Positions 38,761 through 51,039 of a stretch of DNA of 64,000 bases are shown here, in pieces. Each line of letters opens with the position of its first letter. Positions within the stretch are counted from its first letter, which is position 1. The DNA is taken from contig MU004233.1 in assembly GCA_010405405.1 (NCBI GenBank), positions 1,748,384 through 1,812,383 of the forward strand, read 5' to 3'. The position numbers and the translations under genes were made by a program. The notes below the pieces were generated by a model that saw only the letters and a program-made list of their open reading frames with translations, made no database searches and had not been told where the DNA came from. This stretch comes from Microthyrium microscopicum. Its lineage: Eukaryota > Ascomycota > Dothideomycetes > Microthyriales > Microthyriaceae.

Positions 38761-39600
38761 CTAGCGGCAAATCTTTTATAATAATAAAGCTCTTATTTAA
38801 TATTAAATAATATTAATAGCGCTAGATATTCTAAATAGAAAAAAGGCAAGTCTATATCATTATATTAATTATAGAAGAAACTATAGCCTATTAGCTAATT
38901 ATACTTACTTTTCCTATACTATAGTTAACGGGTAGAGCTACTTCTTATAGTACTCTATATAGGTCTTATAGTTTAGGATAGGTACATAAGAGCCTTCTAG
39001 TAAACGTATAAGAGCCTTCTAGTAAATACATACTAAAGAATAAATAATATTTAAATAGGCTACAGCTAGCAGCAAATAATACTAAACAAATATAGCTATC
39101 TTTATAATAGTACCTATATCTAGTAGACTTACTTTATTCTTCTATTCTTACTTTTCTTTATCCTTCCTTTCTCTTTATTCTTCTTCTTTATTCCTCTTCT
39201 TTATCCTCTTTTCTTAACTTTATTAGAGAGGCATTAGCTATTTCGTAAATACTATTATTTAAGTAGCTAGATAGTTAGCTTTAAAAAGGACCCTAAGAAG
39301 ACTCTATCTTTTATAGTAATACTAAGCCTTAGGCAATTTTTTATGCTTGTCTTAATAGAACCTATAGCTAGCTAAATTGCGAAGCCTTTACTAAGATAAA
39401 GCTTTTATTTAATACCTAATAAGGTTAATAGCGCTATAGCTTCTAGATAGAAAATAAGCAATTCTATATAGGTATATTGCCTATAAAGAAAACTATAGCT
39501 TATTAATTTATTAAGCTTGCCTTCTTGCCTTATAGTTAATAGAAAGACCTTAACTATATATACCTAAGTAGTTTAGGCTATATATAGAATATAGTAGAGA
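38761..39600. other. Diverged duplicated segments, no gene
   Basis: Two related stretches at about 38835-38945 and 39430-39545 share a TAAATAGAAAA..GCAA core and an ACTATAGCYTATTA block. A 20 bp doublet, ATAAGAGCCTTCTAGTAAA, occurs near 38985 and 39008. A pyrimidine-rich run (CTTTATTCTTC type) lies at 39140-39210. Confidence 0.5.
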
Positions 39601-39619
39601 AGGTATATATATAGACTTT

Positions 39620-39980
39620 TAGTATAGCTATATGCCTTTTACGCACTTAGAGTCGTAGATGTTAAGTAGTTTAACTATATATTTACTACTAGTAGATTAT
39701 ATAAAGTAGTTACGTCCCTTAAGATTATATGCTTAATACTCTAGTTTTGCTTTACTATATCTTAGCTTCCTACTCTTATACTTTAAATAGGCTTTAGTAT
39801 TAGGTTTTTTAAGAGTAGTAATCTTCTTATCCTTAAGGTAAATACGATCGTAGTTACTAGTAAAAACCTAGCTTACGCATAGCCTATACTACGTATATAG
39901 CCTTACTTTGTTATACTTTTTCTTTTTTACTTTATAGTAAGCATAACCTTATCTCTTTATAGTAGCTATATTAGTCTTAT
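39620..39980 (-). pseudogene. Coding-like block, unidentified
   Basis: The minus strand reads about 100 codons with few stops, including YDRIYLKDKKITTLKKP, YLKYKSRKLRYSKAK and IYDSKCVKG. The lysine-rich composition is unlike the surrounding frames. No family is recognised. It may be the edge of the same decayed minus-strand gene family represented in the neighbouring tandem units. Confidence 0.3.
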
Positions 39981-40158
39981 TCCCTTTAAATACATTTACT
40001 AGCTACTACGAGAAGCCTTTAGAGAAGGCTATACTAGACAACTTAGAGGAAGCTACGACTTATTAACTACTTATTCCTAATACTAGACATTATAGCTAGA
40101 GGTACTTTATATAGCTATCTTTTAATAGCTCTTTACCTCTTCTAGTACGTAGAAGTTT

Positions 40159-40860
40159 GCTAACTTTAACTTATCTTTTAGCAATTTATTTATAATTACC
40201 TCTAAAGCCGCCTCACTTAAAACTTATTTAGAAGGATTAGCTAGTGCTGCCTAATATTAGGAATCTGCGTCCTTAACTGCTCCACTAAGCTAGTTTAAGT
40301 TTAGAAATAATAAACTTACCTAGTTTACTTCTAATTTAGGAAGGTAGGCTCTATTACTAACTTTAACTTATCTTCTAGCAATTCATTTATAATTACCTCT
40401 AAAGCCGCCTTATTTAACACTTATTAGGAAGGATTAGCTAGTACTACCTAATATTAGGAATCCACGTCCTTAACTACTCTACTAAGCTAGTTTAAGTCTA
40501 GGAATAATAAACTTGCCTAGTCTACTTCCAATTTAGGAAGATAGGCTCTATTGCTAACTTCAACTTATCTTCTAGCAAGTCATTCATAATTGCCTCTAAA
40601 GCCGCCTCATTCAATACTCATTAGGAAGGATTAGCTAGTACTACCTAATATTAGGAATCCGCGTCCTTAACTACTTCACTAGAGGTTATTTAGTAAGCCA
40701 TAGAGTGGCGCTACCTACTTCAATACGAACGCCTAGATTTACGAAGCGTCAAGACGTATTGAGACGCTACACTTAGCAATTTGGCTTATCTCGACGCGTA
40801 TTAAGTATTGTTCTAGTTTCTTTAAGTCTAGGAATAATTAACTTGCCTAGTCAACTTTCA
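40159..40860 (-). repeat. Three tandem ~197 bp units
   Basis: Units start at GCTAACTT-type sequence at 40159, 40356 and 40553, with an exact 197 bp spacing. RIP damage declines from the first to the third unit (for example CACTTAAAAC, TATTTAACAC, CATTCAATAC). The minus strand reads EAALEAIMNDLLEDKLKL within a unit, but 197 is not a multiple of three, so a through-running coding repeat is excluded. Unit 3 is interrupted by a foreign insertion (40681-40815). Confidence 0.8.
40681..40815. other. ~130 bp little-mutated insertion in repeat unit 3
   Basis: Units 1 and 2 run directly from CCACTAAGCTAG or CTACTAAGCTAG into TTTAAGT. In unit 3 these parts are separated by about 130 bp. The insert is clearly richer in G+C and keeps CA/TG dinucleotides. 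It has internal inverted pieces: CAATACG with CGTATTG, and AGCGTC with GACGCT. It probably arrived after most RIP had taken place. No clear target duplication or terminal repeat was found. Confidence 0.55.
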
Positions 40861-41068
40861 ATTCAGTAAGGCAGGCTCAAAATATCTCTTTCCATTATAT
40901 AGGCAATATATACATCTTAGACCTTCTTTATCTATCCTTCGTCTCTATCCTTTATCTCTACAATCCTAATTCCTAAACCAGACCACAGAAGCATAAGCAA
41001 GTATACCTAGTTAGATTAACCCTAGAGGCAACTATAGCCTATTTGTTAGCGTCTCCTATACTACACTT

Positions 41069-41455
41069 CAACAGTATATAGCTACTCCTTATAGTAGTAA
41101 TTTACGCTATCCTATAGTCTAGAATAAATATACTAAGGGCTACTTCCTTATACTAGTCTATATATGTCTTGTCTATATTACGGCACTATGCCTCCTAACT
41201 TTAGCTATTACTAATACTAAATGAAATTAATCCTAGAGGAATTTCGCAAGCAAAATATCCTAGTCAGTAAAACGTCTACTATTTCTCTAAACAGTATATA
41301 GCTACTCCTTATAGTACTAGTCTATGCATATCTTTTTAATCATCTACATTACGGCACTATGCCTTCTAACTTTAGCCATTACTAATACTAGATAAAATTA
41401 ATCCTTAAAGAATTTCGCAAGCAAAATATCCTAGTTAGTAGAACGCCTACCCTAA
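41069..41455. repeat. Two diverged tandem units (~170-220 bp)
   Basis: ACAGTATATAGCTACTCCTT occurs at about 41069 and 41291, and ATTACGGCACTATGCC at about 41176 and 41349, each followed by GAATTTCGCAAGCAAAATAT. The first unit has ~50 bp more than the second. No gene was found. Confidence 0.75.
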
Positions 41456-41849
41456 ATAGTATCTACAGTAGGCAATTCATATTAACCTAAGCACTTTCCT
41501 TTTTAGGTTATATATTGCGTCAGGTATAATAGGTTTTAGATAGTTAAATATAGTAGTTAGTAGTTAGGCTAAAATAATAGCTAACACTTCCTTTAATAGC
41601 TATTTAAGCAATACTCTTTTTACTTTTTAGATAACTCTAGCTTTAGATATAGTAATATTAGCTTGCACGAAGCAACATCCTTAAGCTTTATAGAATTGCC
41701 TAAGAAGCAGTAAATTAAGATATTGTTGCTAACTTTACGATTCTAGTAATCGTTAAGTGCTACTAATTGTAATTAACCTTAATAGCTAAATATACCTTAT
41801 AAGAACGGAAAGGTAAAGAGTAATAATACTACTAACGAATACTCCCGGA

Positions 41850-42562
41850 ATAGGCTGCGGCTAGTAGTAGTGAATAGCACTAGACCAATACAGCTACCTT
41901 TTTAGGTAACGTGTACATTTAGCTATTAGACCTGCTTCATCTATTATTAAGTCTACTAAGTTCTCTAACGCCCCTATATTAAGCGCTACCCAGCAGCCCT
42001 ACGCTTATTCTATTAACGTTCTGCCTTCCTTAACGCTTAATAGCTACTATCTCCATCTAGATTTTACTAGCTCTAACAAAAATAGTAGTATAAAAAAGTA
42101 CTACCTAAATAAGCTACGGCTAGCGAAAAATATAGAACAAACACTACTACCTCTTACGATAGGTGCATAGGATACTCCTAGCAAATGCATGCTAAGTAGT
42201 AGTAAATAGTACCAGACCAATATAGCTACCTTTTCAGGTAACGTATACATTCAGCTATTAGACCTTCTTTATCTATCATTAAGCCTACTAAGTTCTCTAA
42301 CGTCCCCTAAATTAAACGCCACCTAGCCCTACGCTCTCTAGATAAAGATAGTAGCCATTCAGCGTTAATAAAGGAAGAACGACTACTATCTTCATCTAGA
42401 TTTTGCTTACTCACAGCCGCGTTCCAAAGATACGAGCTCCAACAAAAATAGTAGTATAGAAGAACATTACTCAAATAAGCTACAGCTAGCGAAAAATGCG
42501 GAACAAACACTACTACCTCTTGCAACAGGTGCACAAGATACTCCCAGCAAACGCATACCAAA
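41850..42562. repeat. Two tandem units, offset ~331 bp
   Basis: AGACCAATAYAGCTACCTTT occurs at about 41882 and 42213, and TTCATCTAGATTTT and AACAAACACTACTACCTCTT recur in each unit. The right unit keeps far more CA/TG than the left, so RIP falls off here from left to right. The 84-codon minus-strand open frame at 42307-42561 lies inside the right unit, has no recognisable motif, and is probably incidental. Confidence 0.75.
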
Positions 42563-43257
42563 AAGGAATACTAGAACGTTTAATATCCTTATTTAGTAAA
42601 GTACGTACAACTATTTAGGTAAGTATTTAGCGTTACCTTTTATAGTTATATTATTCCTCTACCCTTATCTACTATAAGTAATTAACTAAGTATAGCAAAA
42701 AGGTAGTACAAGTACCTAATAGCTTCTATAGTCTTTAGGCTACCCATAAGTGTTAACTTCCAAGGACATTTATTAACTAAACTACGAATTAGCATTTTGT
42801 ATAATAATAATCCAAATATCTACTTTACGCGTTTTTAGTCCTAGATGTTCATCCTCTACCTACATTAGCTTTATTATATTTAAGTAGGTAATTAAGTACT
42901 CTATAATTATATTAAAACTTACGTAATACTAAGGGATGATACTCATCCTATTATTAAAAATACTACTTAATAGCTTACTAGATATTTAAGCGCGCTTATT
43001 ATTTATAACATGCATGTATTTAAAAGTCAATATAATAATGCATAATGCATGTCTAAAGGCACGTTATATACGTTCTAGGCTTTCACCTCTAGGCTATACA
43101 TAATTTAGGGGAACAAGGATATTCTACAAGTTTAGACCAAAATAATTAGCTAAGCAAATAAAGGATACTTTTACTACAAAAGCTAACCCCCCCCCTCCAA
43201 CCTCCCCCCCTAATGTGCGCCAGCTAATAATATTTAGTATCACTTAGCAGTAATAAG
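42563..43257. other. No gene; poly-C tracts
   Basis: Moderately RIP-affected spacer. Two uninterrupted C runs (43187-43195, nine C; 43204-43210, seven C) are highly anomalous in this A+T context. No coding frame was followed. Confidence 0.5.
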
Positions 43258-44300
43258 CATGTTAGGTTCTACTTAGATACTTACCTTCTAAGTAGCTTGT
43301 TGCTTTCAGCTATAAACATCTACAACCTTTAATTCCTTCATCTTCTTATCGTAGACTAAAGTCATAGTGCAAGTAAGCCCTAAACCAACCTAGTATGCAA
43401 AACAGCCACCTTTAGTAAGAGTATAGATTATAAACTTAAGTAATAAAGTAGTAAGCTATTACTAGTTATTAATATTTACATACAGTATAGTAAAGCTAAC
43501 TAAGGTAGCAGAACTTTTTCTATTAGACGTAATAAACGCGCTATAGTCAAAAGAGCAACAATTATTAAGCTACAACCTATACGTTACCTACGCATATAAA
43601 AGCTTTCCCTTTAAGCTAAAGAGGTTATACTAACTATTAACTCGCAAGGTATTATCCTATTTAGCTAAGTTATAGCCTCTAAGAAACACGTCAAACTATA
43701 CTAAATCTATAACTAAGATTTCCTAGGTAATAGTCTTTCGTAGGCCTAATTTGCTAACTATTTTATATAGAGCTAGAAGTTATTCTTTAGTTAGCACAGA
43801 GCATACTAATCGTAGTTCTAGCAAGTAACTAGGCGCTTACATAACTTTCACAAGAAATCAGACTCAGTTAAAGTACTCCGCAAAACTAGACTCCTTTAAA
43901 GGTACTAGCACTATAGCCTTAAAATCCCTAAATGGTAGGCAAGTCTAAATTAGTTTAAACTACTAAGTGTTCTAGAAAAGTTGTAGTAGTAGTAAGATTA
44001 GAGTAATTTATTAGGGTACGCTATATTCCATACTAGGTAAACGCAAGCTATTCTAAGATCTTAAGTTAAAAGCAAACTTATTTTCTTAGAAGAATATACC
44101 CTTTACTTTATAAGCAAAGCCTAAATATATTTGCATAATTTTAGCAAGTAATACTAGATGCGCCAACTTAGTAAGAATTTCCTAAGACGCAAGTAATAGT
44201 GTTAAATCCTCAATTAAGGTATAGTAGAGCTAATTATCTAGTCCTCAAATGCTATATTCTGCGTCGCTATATATATAGCTATTTTCTATATATTTCTCTA
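43258..44300 (-). pseudogene. Decayed hypothetical protein, F-box-like architecture
   Basis: One minus-strand frame (codons anchored at 44158-44160 and 43864-43866) runs for about 345 codons with some 20 RIP-type stops. The order LASQEILTKLAHLVLLAKI, then FAYKVKGIFFQENKFAFN, then RLPSMEYSVP is reminiscent of fungal F-box-like proteins, where a leucine-rich helix is followed by an I-F-x-x-E-N-x-F strand. A C-terminal half with LLELRLVCSVL and CTMTLVYDKKMKELKVV follows. No family can be fixed. Its upstream neighbourhood (44.3-44.65 kb) holds a purine-rich AAAGGAAAGGAAAG stretch that might be promoter-related. Confidence 0.5.
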
Positions 44301-45600
44301 ATGTCTATACACTACCATGTAGGCAAACAACAAGTTATTATATAATATGTATAATAATCTTACGCAAAAGTTTCTATAGAAGGAACGTTAATAGTACTAT
44401 TGTAGCAGGCTTACAATCAGTATCCTAGGCTTTTCCTTACGTTTTAACGCGGCTTCATGCTTTCTTATAACTAAGCTTAGTTAAAGGCTAAGAGTATAAT
44501 TTAGTTTATAGCTCATAAATAGAGGAGCGAGTTGAGCAGGTTAAGCGAGTATACATAATAGAAATAGACGGACCTATATATAGAAAGCAATGCATGCAGT
44601 AGAGTAAAGGAAAGGAAAGAGGAAGGATAGTAGAAAGGTTTAAAAAGGGCCTAACAGTCACCTATTCAAGTTTCGATACGTAATATATAGCATATACCTT
44701 AATTTAAAAACTTAAGCCAAAAATAGAAATTCTATTAGCAAGCTCTCTTAAGACTATTATATATACTTATCTAGCGCTAGGAAAAGATTCATAAACAGTA
44801 TAGATAGGAGTTCATACTAAGCTTTAGGGCGGTAAATAGATAATCTATAATATCTATAGACCTTGCCATTAAAACCTTGCTACTTAATCTATACTACAGA
44901 ATGAAAGTAGCTACTTCCATCTATTTAATTAGATTTTAGTGCAGCGAGTAAAGAATATAGAGTATATGCGTCCATCTCCAAGTTAGGTACCTTAATAGGT
45001 AGATAAGTAAGAAGCAATTATATATATATATAATGTCTACACCATTTAGTGTACAGTACTAAGCATCAATTATAAATATATAAATAGACTAAGAATAAAG
45101 TTATATAGAAAGTCGTAGAGAGTTTAATAGTAGATAATATTACAACGATTATTATTTTTTCCTACTAGTAGCCTAAATAAGGACAATGCTCTAGCATAAT
45201 TCGGTTATTAACTAATATACTATAGTTATTTAGGTCGCTTGAATAGACTAGACTATTAAGAGTAAACGAGCTATATCTTTCTTTAAATACACATACAATA
45301 ATAAATAGAATCTTAACATCGTCCGTCTTTAGTATCTACGAGGTACCGCGTTAGTAGGTACTAAAGTAGTAAAATATTCCAAGTTATATAGTATTTGTAT
45401 ACTTACTTATAATACTATACCTAGTCATACTTTATCCTAGTTATCATTTTAAAGTAGTTTAGAGAAGAGAGGATAATCCAGTTCTCAAAGTCTAAATTAG
45501 GAGATATAGTCATTAGCATAAGGTAATAAGAAACCCAATAGTAGTATGGATAGTTAAAACATACCTATACTAAATCACTTAGAGAGTCTGGCTACAAATG
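44301..45600. other. No gene recognised
   Basis: Mildly RIP-affected. A purine-rich tract at about 44600-44635 and a TA run at 45020-45030 were noted. No frame could be followed on either strand. Confidence 0.4.
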
Positions 45601-46760
45601 TTATAGACCTTAAAGAGGTTTAATCCTATTATCAACACTACTATATTAGTATATAAACGTCTAATACTAAGTAGAAACTCATACCTGCATACAGTTCTTA
45701 AAGGCTAAGATCATAGTATTAGTCCTCCTTAAGCAGGTATAGCCAACTACTAGGCAACGTATCAACATATAGAGGCATATCTACTAGTACTTAAATAAAA
45801 TTATCCTTTATGTCAGACTCGCTAGATCTTAGCTCTTACAACACGTCTAGTAAAAACATAGTATATATTCTTAATTTCATTATATCTTCGTCTATAACGC
45901 TATGCCGCCTCGCGCGTTGCACAAAGTCAGTATCCCTTTTCCTTTACTATCCCGTAGCTAAATCACGACACTAGGCAGTTTCGTACAGGCGTAATACTAC
46001 CAGTCCTAAACGTATTAGTATTGTTAAGTCTAGCACTAGACCTAGATCCCAGCCAGCTTCGCGAAGAGGCATAAAAGTTAAATTGTCGCTATATACGTAC
46101 ATATAACTAGTAGCATTGCGTATAATTATTTAGCAAAGAGCCGTATAAAAATCGTACTTTAGTATCTTACTATTAACGAAAATAGCAGAAGCAAAGCTTT
46201 TGTATAATTAATGCTATTAATGTAGATTACCCTTAAAATAAGATAATTACGCAAGTTTGTTGTATAAATGCATAGCATTATAAGCTACAGGTATAATTAT
46301 TAAATTACGACCTATATAATGTACCTCTTCTAGTACTTAGTTTAAACTAGCCCCACATATAAATAGGCAGTACTCCTATAGACCGTTATTATTAGTAGCA
46401 AGGAAGCAAGACTCCTTTCTAGGCTAGATGCAACTACGCCACATGAGATAACCTCCTATACATTTTTTAAGGCCATATAGTATTTTGTCGGTTTAATTAG
46501 AGAAATTGACCTTAACTCCAGCCAAGGACGACAATAGACCAGTTAGAGAGTGCAGAAAAAAGTCTATATCTCTCTTTACTAAAGCTACGAATAGCAGTAT
46601 TATAACGTGCCCATCGTAGGGATAAAGCGTCCAGCCGTGAGACGATATAAATAAATCAGCAATATACCTATTATAATTGTTAATTACACTATATACCGTT
46701 AGGGTTCAACTCTAGCTATTTAACCTACTACAACTAAAAGACAGTTTGCGGGCTAATACT
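45600..46760 (-). pseudogene. Long decayed frame, unidentified
   Basis: A single minus-strand frame (codon edges 45875, 46058 and 46631 agree) holds for about 380 codons with RIP-type stops only. Readable segments in order are SSHGWTLYPYDGHV, SLAGVKVNFSN, EEVHYIGRNLIIIPVAYNA, YVYSDNLTFMPLREAGWD, RARRHSVIDEDIMKLR and SWLYLLKED. Composition and Trp/Gly/Pro content look like a soluble globular protein. I do not recognise the family. RIP is moderate compared with the plus-strand fossils to the left. Confidence 0.5.
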
Positions 46761-47529
46761 ACGCTCTAACGCACTAGGGAGTTCCAACACTAGAAGTAAC
46801 ATAATGTTGCAAATATACTATTAAAGAGTTAAAATGAGCGAAAACATGTAGATCCTAAGGATACAGAGTTTAATACTTATACCATCTATGCCAAACTAAA
46901 CCTTAGAGTTATGTAGTAGATTATCGCTCAACTAATCTAGCGATTAAATAAGTTATTAATTCAGAACCAGTAAAATTCTTAGCTTCTTAGAGGGCAATAG
47001 CATCATAATAGAGCGATTAACAAAGTTATATAACCAACCAAGTAGATATAATCTTCGCTACTAGATTTAATCCGCATCATTAATTGTTTACAGGTCTAAC
47101 GTTAGAGACTACTATTTTAATTCCTTCCGTAGTAGCTTAGTCGGCCTTTCGTCAAAATTAATCTAAAAGTTAGCTATAAACTCTAGTAGATGCTTAAAAA
47201 TATAGACTAATAATTGCTCTAAGAAATAAAGCTATGCTTATCGTACTACTATATCCTTCCCTCCTAGAACTCTTATCGTAAGGACGCCTAAAAATTTCTA
47301 GTCATTTGGCCTACTACTACTATTTATAATAACGTCCATAAGCGCTTTAAATGAATCCTAGCCTAGAATAGGGAAGTCCGCCTACAATACTTATTAACCC
47401 TATTTAATCTTTTTCGTAGCGATTTTCAATATTTTAGCGCTAATCACGCTATTAAGGTTACTATATATAACTTAATTCTATACACCTTAGGCATACCTTT
47501 AGTACTTAATCTAATTCTAGCAAAAGGAA
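46761..47529. other. No gene recognised
   Basis: Mildly RIP-affected spacer between a minus-strand and a plus-strand coding-like block. Nothing can be assigned. Confidence 0.4.
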
Positions 47530-48000
47530 AATATAGCTAGTTAATATTCTACGGACGTTACATTATCTAAATATAAAATGCCATACTACTCCAATAGCTA
47601 AATTGAATTAACTTCTATAGCATTAGCTATATTAGATTAAGAATACTCTTTATCTAGTTTATTATCTATTATACTTAGGACGGAATAGGGATTAGAGGAG
47701 TTTCAAGCCTCTAACAAGTTGCTATCGTTTTAGGTAGCATTACTTAGCTTATTTAAGTTATTCTAACTTTTAAATTCGTATAAAATCTTTAGTAGAATAT
47801 TATTAAAATACTAATAGCATTCATTATTCCGCATTAATTCTAGGTCGGGATTCGTTATTACCTAGCTCTTATACATATTAATAAACGTAGCCCTTACTTT
47901 TTAAACGCGCTATAAAAATTAGATATAGATACTTTTAGAAACTTGCTACATAATATAGCAATATATATGCTTACCTTAATTAAGTTAATAATACTTAGCA
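47530..48000 (+). pseudogene. Short decayed frame, unidentified
   Basis: The frame of codons 47581, 47701 and 47830 reads about 150 codons with few stops, including KMPYYSNS, GLEEFQASNKLLSF and RINSRSGFVITQLLYI. It is leucine-rich and helical in appearance. No family is recognised and the limits are approximate. Confidence 0.35.
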
Positions 48001-48525
48001 GTATAATTCTAGTATGCGTCTAAATTAATTTTGCGTATTAAGGAAAATAGCTAATTAGGATTTTACTAGTCTAATTCAACTTAGCTACGTTATCTCGTTA
48101 GCAATATTCTATCTAGACGTTTTTATTACACTTATATACTTTAGAATCTAGTCTTTTAAAGGATGTTATTATATTTAAGAACTATCCATTACACGATAAT
48201 ACGTATATTATATTTATACTAAGAATAAGAGTAAAAGTTAGATATGCTTACAAGTATAGGCTTAGGATACAAGTTTTAGTTAATCCTAAAACAAGTATAG
48301 CTAGAGAAGAAAGTAATAAAGGAGAATTAAAGAAGTAGATATAGAAGGCTAGAGAAGTAATAAACAAAACGTTAAATTCCTTAATTATTAAATAAGGTTA
48401 TAGCTAAGCAATTGAATACAAGCATAAAATAATAATAGTAAGATTTATTACTCTAGTATAGCAAGAAAAGGAAGCTAAAGATATATTTAGTTAGATATAT
48501 AAATACATAGAAAACGATTCATATA
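48001..48525. other. No gene recognised
   Basis: AT-rich transition into the satellite. A purine-rich plus-strand stretch lies near 48310-48360. Nothing can be assigned. Confidence 0.4.
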
Positions 48526-49600
48526 GAGATTGCTAGAGTATATATACTAAACCTTAAATATTTTACTACTAGTTTTATTTAGTACTTATTCTAAGTTTAT
48601 ATAAGTATATACTAATATTTTAGTTTAAATATATTTATATAGGGATTACTAGAGTATATATACTAGACCTTAGATATTATACTACTAGTTTTATTACTTA
48701 CCCTAAGTTTATTTTATATAAGTATATACTAATATTTTAGTTTAAATATATTCGTATAGAGGTTGCTAGAGTATATATACTAGACCTTAAATATTTTACT
48801 ACTAGTTTTATGCCTTGCCCTAAGTTTATATAAGCGTATACTAATATTTTAGTTTAAATATATCCGTATAGGAGTTGCTAGAGTATACATACTAGACCTT
48901 AAATATTATACTACTAGTTTTATTACTACCCTTAGTTTATATAAGTACATACTAATATTTTAGTTAAATATATTCGTATAGAAGTTACTAGAGTATATAT
49001 ACTAGACCTTAATTTTTTTACTACTAGTTTTATTTAGTACTTATTCTAAGTTTATATAAGTATATACTAATATTTTAGTTTAAATATATTCGTATAGGGA
49101 TTACTAGAGTATATATACTAGACCTTAAATATTGTACTACTAACTTTATACCTTGCCCTAAGTTTATTTTATATAAGTATATACTAATATTTTAGTTTAA
49201 ATATATTCGTATAGGGGTTGCTAGAGTATGCATACTAGACTTTAAATATTATACTACTAGTTTTATTACTGCCCTTAGTTTATATAAGTATATACTAATA
49301 TTTTAGTTAAATATATTCATATAAGGGTTACTAGAGTATACATACTAGACCTTAAATTTTTTACTACTAGTTTTATTTAGTACTTATTCTAAGTTTATAT
49401 AAGTATATACTAATATTTTAGTTTAAATATATTCGTATAGGGATTGCTAGAGTATGCATACTAGACCTCTAATATTATATTACTAGTCTTATTACTTACC
49501 CTAAGTTTATTTTATATAAGTACGTACTAATATTTTAGTTAAATATATTCGTATAGAAATTGCTAGAGTATACATACTAGACGTTAATAACTATAATAGC
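48526..49600 (+). repeat. Ten-copy satellite with higher-order pattern
   Basis: The TGCTAGAGTA or TACTAGAGTA core starts at 48531, 48647, 48764, 48876, 48986, 49102, 49219, 49329, 49445 and 49561 (spacings 116, 117, 112, 110, 116, 117, 110, 116, 116). Units differ in a diagnostic segment: A has TTTAGTACTTATTC, B has an added TTTTATA, and D has the shortened TTAGTTAAA. They come in the order A-B-C-D, A-B-D, A-B, so higher-order duplication is evident. A 24 bp core at 48526-48549 matches 8-31 in inverted orientation. Confidence 0.85.
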
Positions 49601-50378
49601 GCTAGGTCTACTATTATTAATATACTATTTATAGATCTTAAGTTCCTATAAAATAAGTATATACTAATATATTTATTTAAATATCCTATATATTATATTA
49701 TAAATATATAGTAAGATATTTATTTATATATATTTAAATAGGTCTTACTAAACTATATAGATTAATAGAGCATCTTAGCAACTTTAATTTTTATCTAGCT
49801 ATACTTAATATTTACTACTATACTATAGTATATTTATTTATTATACGTACCTAGTATATATTTTAGTTATATATATATACGTTTAGTATAAGTTGCAATA
49901 TATCTAGTATTTATCTAATCTATAATCTAAGTAATACTAACCTAGTACTAATACTACTAAACGAGTTTCTAGAGTTATTATCACTAGATCCTATATACGT
50001 ATTATTGCTAGCTTTAACGTCTACATCTAAGTACAATTAGAGCAAAATTACTAACGAGCAAACCTTAGTACTAGTAAAGTTAAAGAGCCTAATTCTGCCT
50101 TACTTCTAAAAGAGAAAGTCTATAACTTTCCCCTATATAACATTTCTCTATATATAATAGGCGAAGATATAATATATAGTTTAAGTTAAATAAATACTAA
50201 GAGTAACTCAAATATAGAGCAGTAGGTTATTAAATTCATACCTAGTAGAATACCTAGCTTTAAACTTACGCTATATTCCTACGATTAAGCACTACCCGCA
50301 AATAGACTACGCTAGTCTATATAAGAGATAACGTTACAACAGAAGTAGTAATAGATTATAAATAATAACGTCTTTAGT
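49601..50378. other. No gene recognised
   Basis: AT-rich spacer between the satellite and the three-copy gene array. Slightly richer in G+C at 49.96-50.12 kb. No frame could be followed. Confidence 0.4.
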
Positions 50379-51039
50379 ATAATAGATCTAATCGTTTAGA
50401 GAGATTATAGAAAAAGGTAGGATTATAATAGGTCGCTATTCCTAGTTGTATATTAATAGAGTATTAAAAAGTAAGTACGTTAATATATATTTAGGTAGTT
50501 ACATTTATGTTATTTAAGTTAGTCTAAGTACTCTACTTTAGCTTATACCCTTTTCTACTAAGTATTATATTTCTAAATAATATAACGCCTAGGCTTATAG
50601 ACTAAGCTTTACTATTTCTATATTGCTATAACGATTATTCTTTTACTTAAGTTCCGCTTGTTCTATTCTAAGCTAATTCTAAGGCTATTATATTTATATA
50701 AGGCCTATAGTAAGTATGCATAACCTTACTAATAGATATAGCTTTTAGCATTAGCTACTTTCTAACTTCTAGCTATAAACTATAATTAGAAGTCAAGATA
50801 TAAACATACTTAAGATACTACTTCTTAACCTCGCTTAATAATGTACACCCTTTTTCTTTAATTATATAAATCCTAGCAAAGTATCTACTACATAATACAT
50901 TATAGCAAAGTGTCTATTTATCCTTCCTTATACATTATAGCCTTAACTTCTAGCTATGGACCTAAGTTTAGACCTATAGTAATATTATAATACTACTTCT
51001 TAACCTTACCTAATAATATATACTTTTCCTTTTCCTTAA

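Noticed and set aside
42307-42561. 84-codon minus-strand open frame
   Set aside because: Lies in a tandem-duplicated unit. The other copy does not keep the frame and no motif is present.
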